Assembly (NCBI RefSeq): GCF_000381825.1 | Contig: NZ_KB907121.1 | Location: 268,001-332,000 of the forward strand | Direction: 5' to 3' | DNA length: 64,000 bases | Source of the DNA: Thioalkalivibrio sp. ALJT | GTDB lineage: Bacteria > Pseudomonadota > Gammaproteobacteria > Ectothiorhodospirales > Ectothiorhodospiraceae | Shown here: piece after piece, positions 63,620 through 64,000 of the stretch | How positions within the stretch are numbered: the stretch's first letter is position 1 | How the letters are laid out: the number at the start of each line of letters is the position of its first letter | The notes under the pieces: generated by a model | Databases searched by the model: none | What the model saw: the letters and a program-made list of their open reading frames with translations, nothing else | What the model was told of the DNA's origin: nothing | Translations under genes and position numbers: made by a program

Positions 63620-64000
63620 CTACCCGGTGGCGCCGATCCAGAACTCGATGGAGCGGCCGAGGAAGTCGTCCCAGGTCATGTAGTGGGAGCCGTCGCAGGA
63701 GAAGGTCAGACTGACCATCCCGTTGAACAGGTTCACCGAGGCCGAACGCAGGTAGACGGTCTCGTCGGCGAAGCGCAGGGCCTTGAGCCCTTCGAAGACG
63801 CGGCCCACGGCGTCCTTCGGGAGCAGCGCCTCCTCCGGGTAGGGCTCATGGGGGAAGGCGAGGCAGACATCCGGGTCGGCGAGCGATTCGTGGGTCAGGA
63901 TGCGGTAGCGGTATGGGTCCTCGGTGGTCCACAGCGTGGCCCGCGAACTGGAAAAATGAAATACCCCCTGGAACACCCCGCGCTCGGTGAACAGCTCTTC
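63620..64000 (-). CDS. Unrecognised protein, N-terminus outside window
   Basis: A minus-strand reading frame of at least 127 residues runs open to the window edge. The visible part is beta-rich, with GVFHFSSSRATLWTTEDPYRYRILTHESLADPDVCLAFPHEP and TFSCDGSHYMTWDDFLGRSIEFW. I do not recognise a family. Codon use and GC at third positions match its neighbours. It is convergent with the copper operon. Confidence 0.6.
   Translation of the reverse strand, partial: EELFTERGVFQGVFHFSSSRATLWTTEDPYRYRILTHESLADPDVCLAFPHEPYPEEALLPKDAVGRVFEGLKALRFADETVYLRSASVNLFNGMVSLTFSCDGSHYMTWDDFLGRSIEFWIGATG

Overview
The window reads as chromosomal DNA of a GC-rich, aerobic, sulfur-oxidising autotrophic gammaproteobacterium. 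The best guess is an Ectothiorhodospiraceae member of the Thioalkalivibrio type. This is inferred from a cytoplasmic sulfite dehydrogenase (SoeA and SoeB), a SulP transporter, System II cytochrome c biogenesis (ResB/CcsA) beside cytochrome c4, a pyrophosphate-type phosphofructokinase divergent from fructose-bisphosphatase, ubiquinone genes in gammaproteobacterial order, and a gammaproteobacterial polA/engB/c4 neighbourhood. No tRNA, rRNA, CRISPR, phage or transposase gene was seen.

Layout. 1-7.8 kb: soeB (partial), soeA, moaA, a REP pair, a universal stress protein, SulP and rhomboid. 7.8-12.7 kb: a TonB receptor with a secreted protein of unknown function, divergent from a porin, with 11-bp direct repeats like a Pho box between them. 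12.7-18 kb: a hydrolase-fold protein lacking its catalytic residues, trmL and pyrD starting on the same CATG, then ntrBC behind two NtrC boxes. 18-28 kb: a DUF4124 protein, a thrB-like gene without kinase motifs, DUF2782, a LOG protein, polA, a SCO protein, engB and cytochrome c4. Several copies of a roughly 300-bp MITE-like repeat lie here, one intact with a target duplication, and a likely small RNA sits at the Spot 42/ErsA position. 28-32 kb: resB, ccsA and dsbA for cytochrome c assembly. 32-40 kb: acetolactate synthase, a nuclease-fold protein, a GGDEF protein, a sugar kinase, two small proteins (one cupredoxin-like, one unknown) and an FMN glutamate-synthase-like protein. 40-50 kb: ubiE-ubiJ-ubiB, sucAB and uvrD. 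50-56.6 kb: a DsrE protein, rpsT with a strong promoter and long leader, ggt, ferredoxin, coaD, a PA2778/PA2779-type pair and a secreted protein. 57-60 kb: pfp and fbp. 59.8-63.6 kb: a receiverless sigma-54 activator divergent from a copper TonB receptor and a PCuAC copper chaperone, with a near-perfect sigma-54 promoter and tandem upstream sites.

Most genes are housekeeping. The most interesting parts are the sigma-54 copper-uptake module, the CRP-site/small-RNA candidate next to engB, the MITE family that abuts stop codons, the two degenerate enzymes (ThrB-like and dienelactone-hydrolase-like), and the paired TonB receptor and unknown secreted protein behind Pho-box-like repeats.
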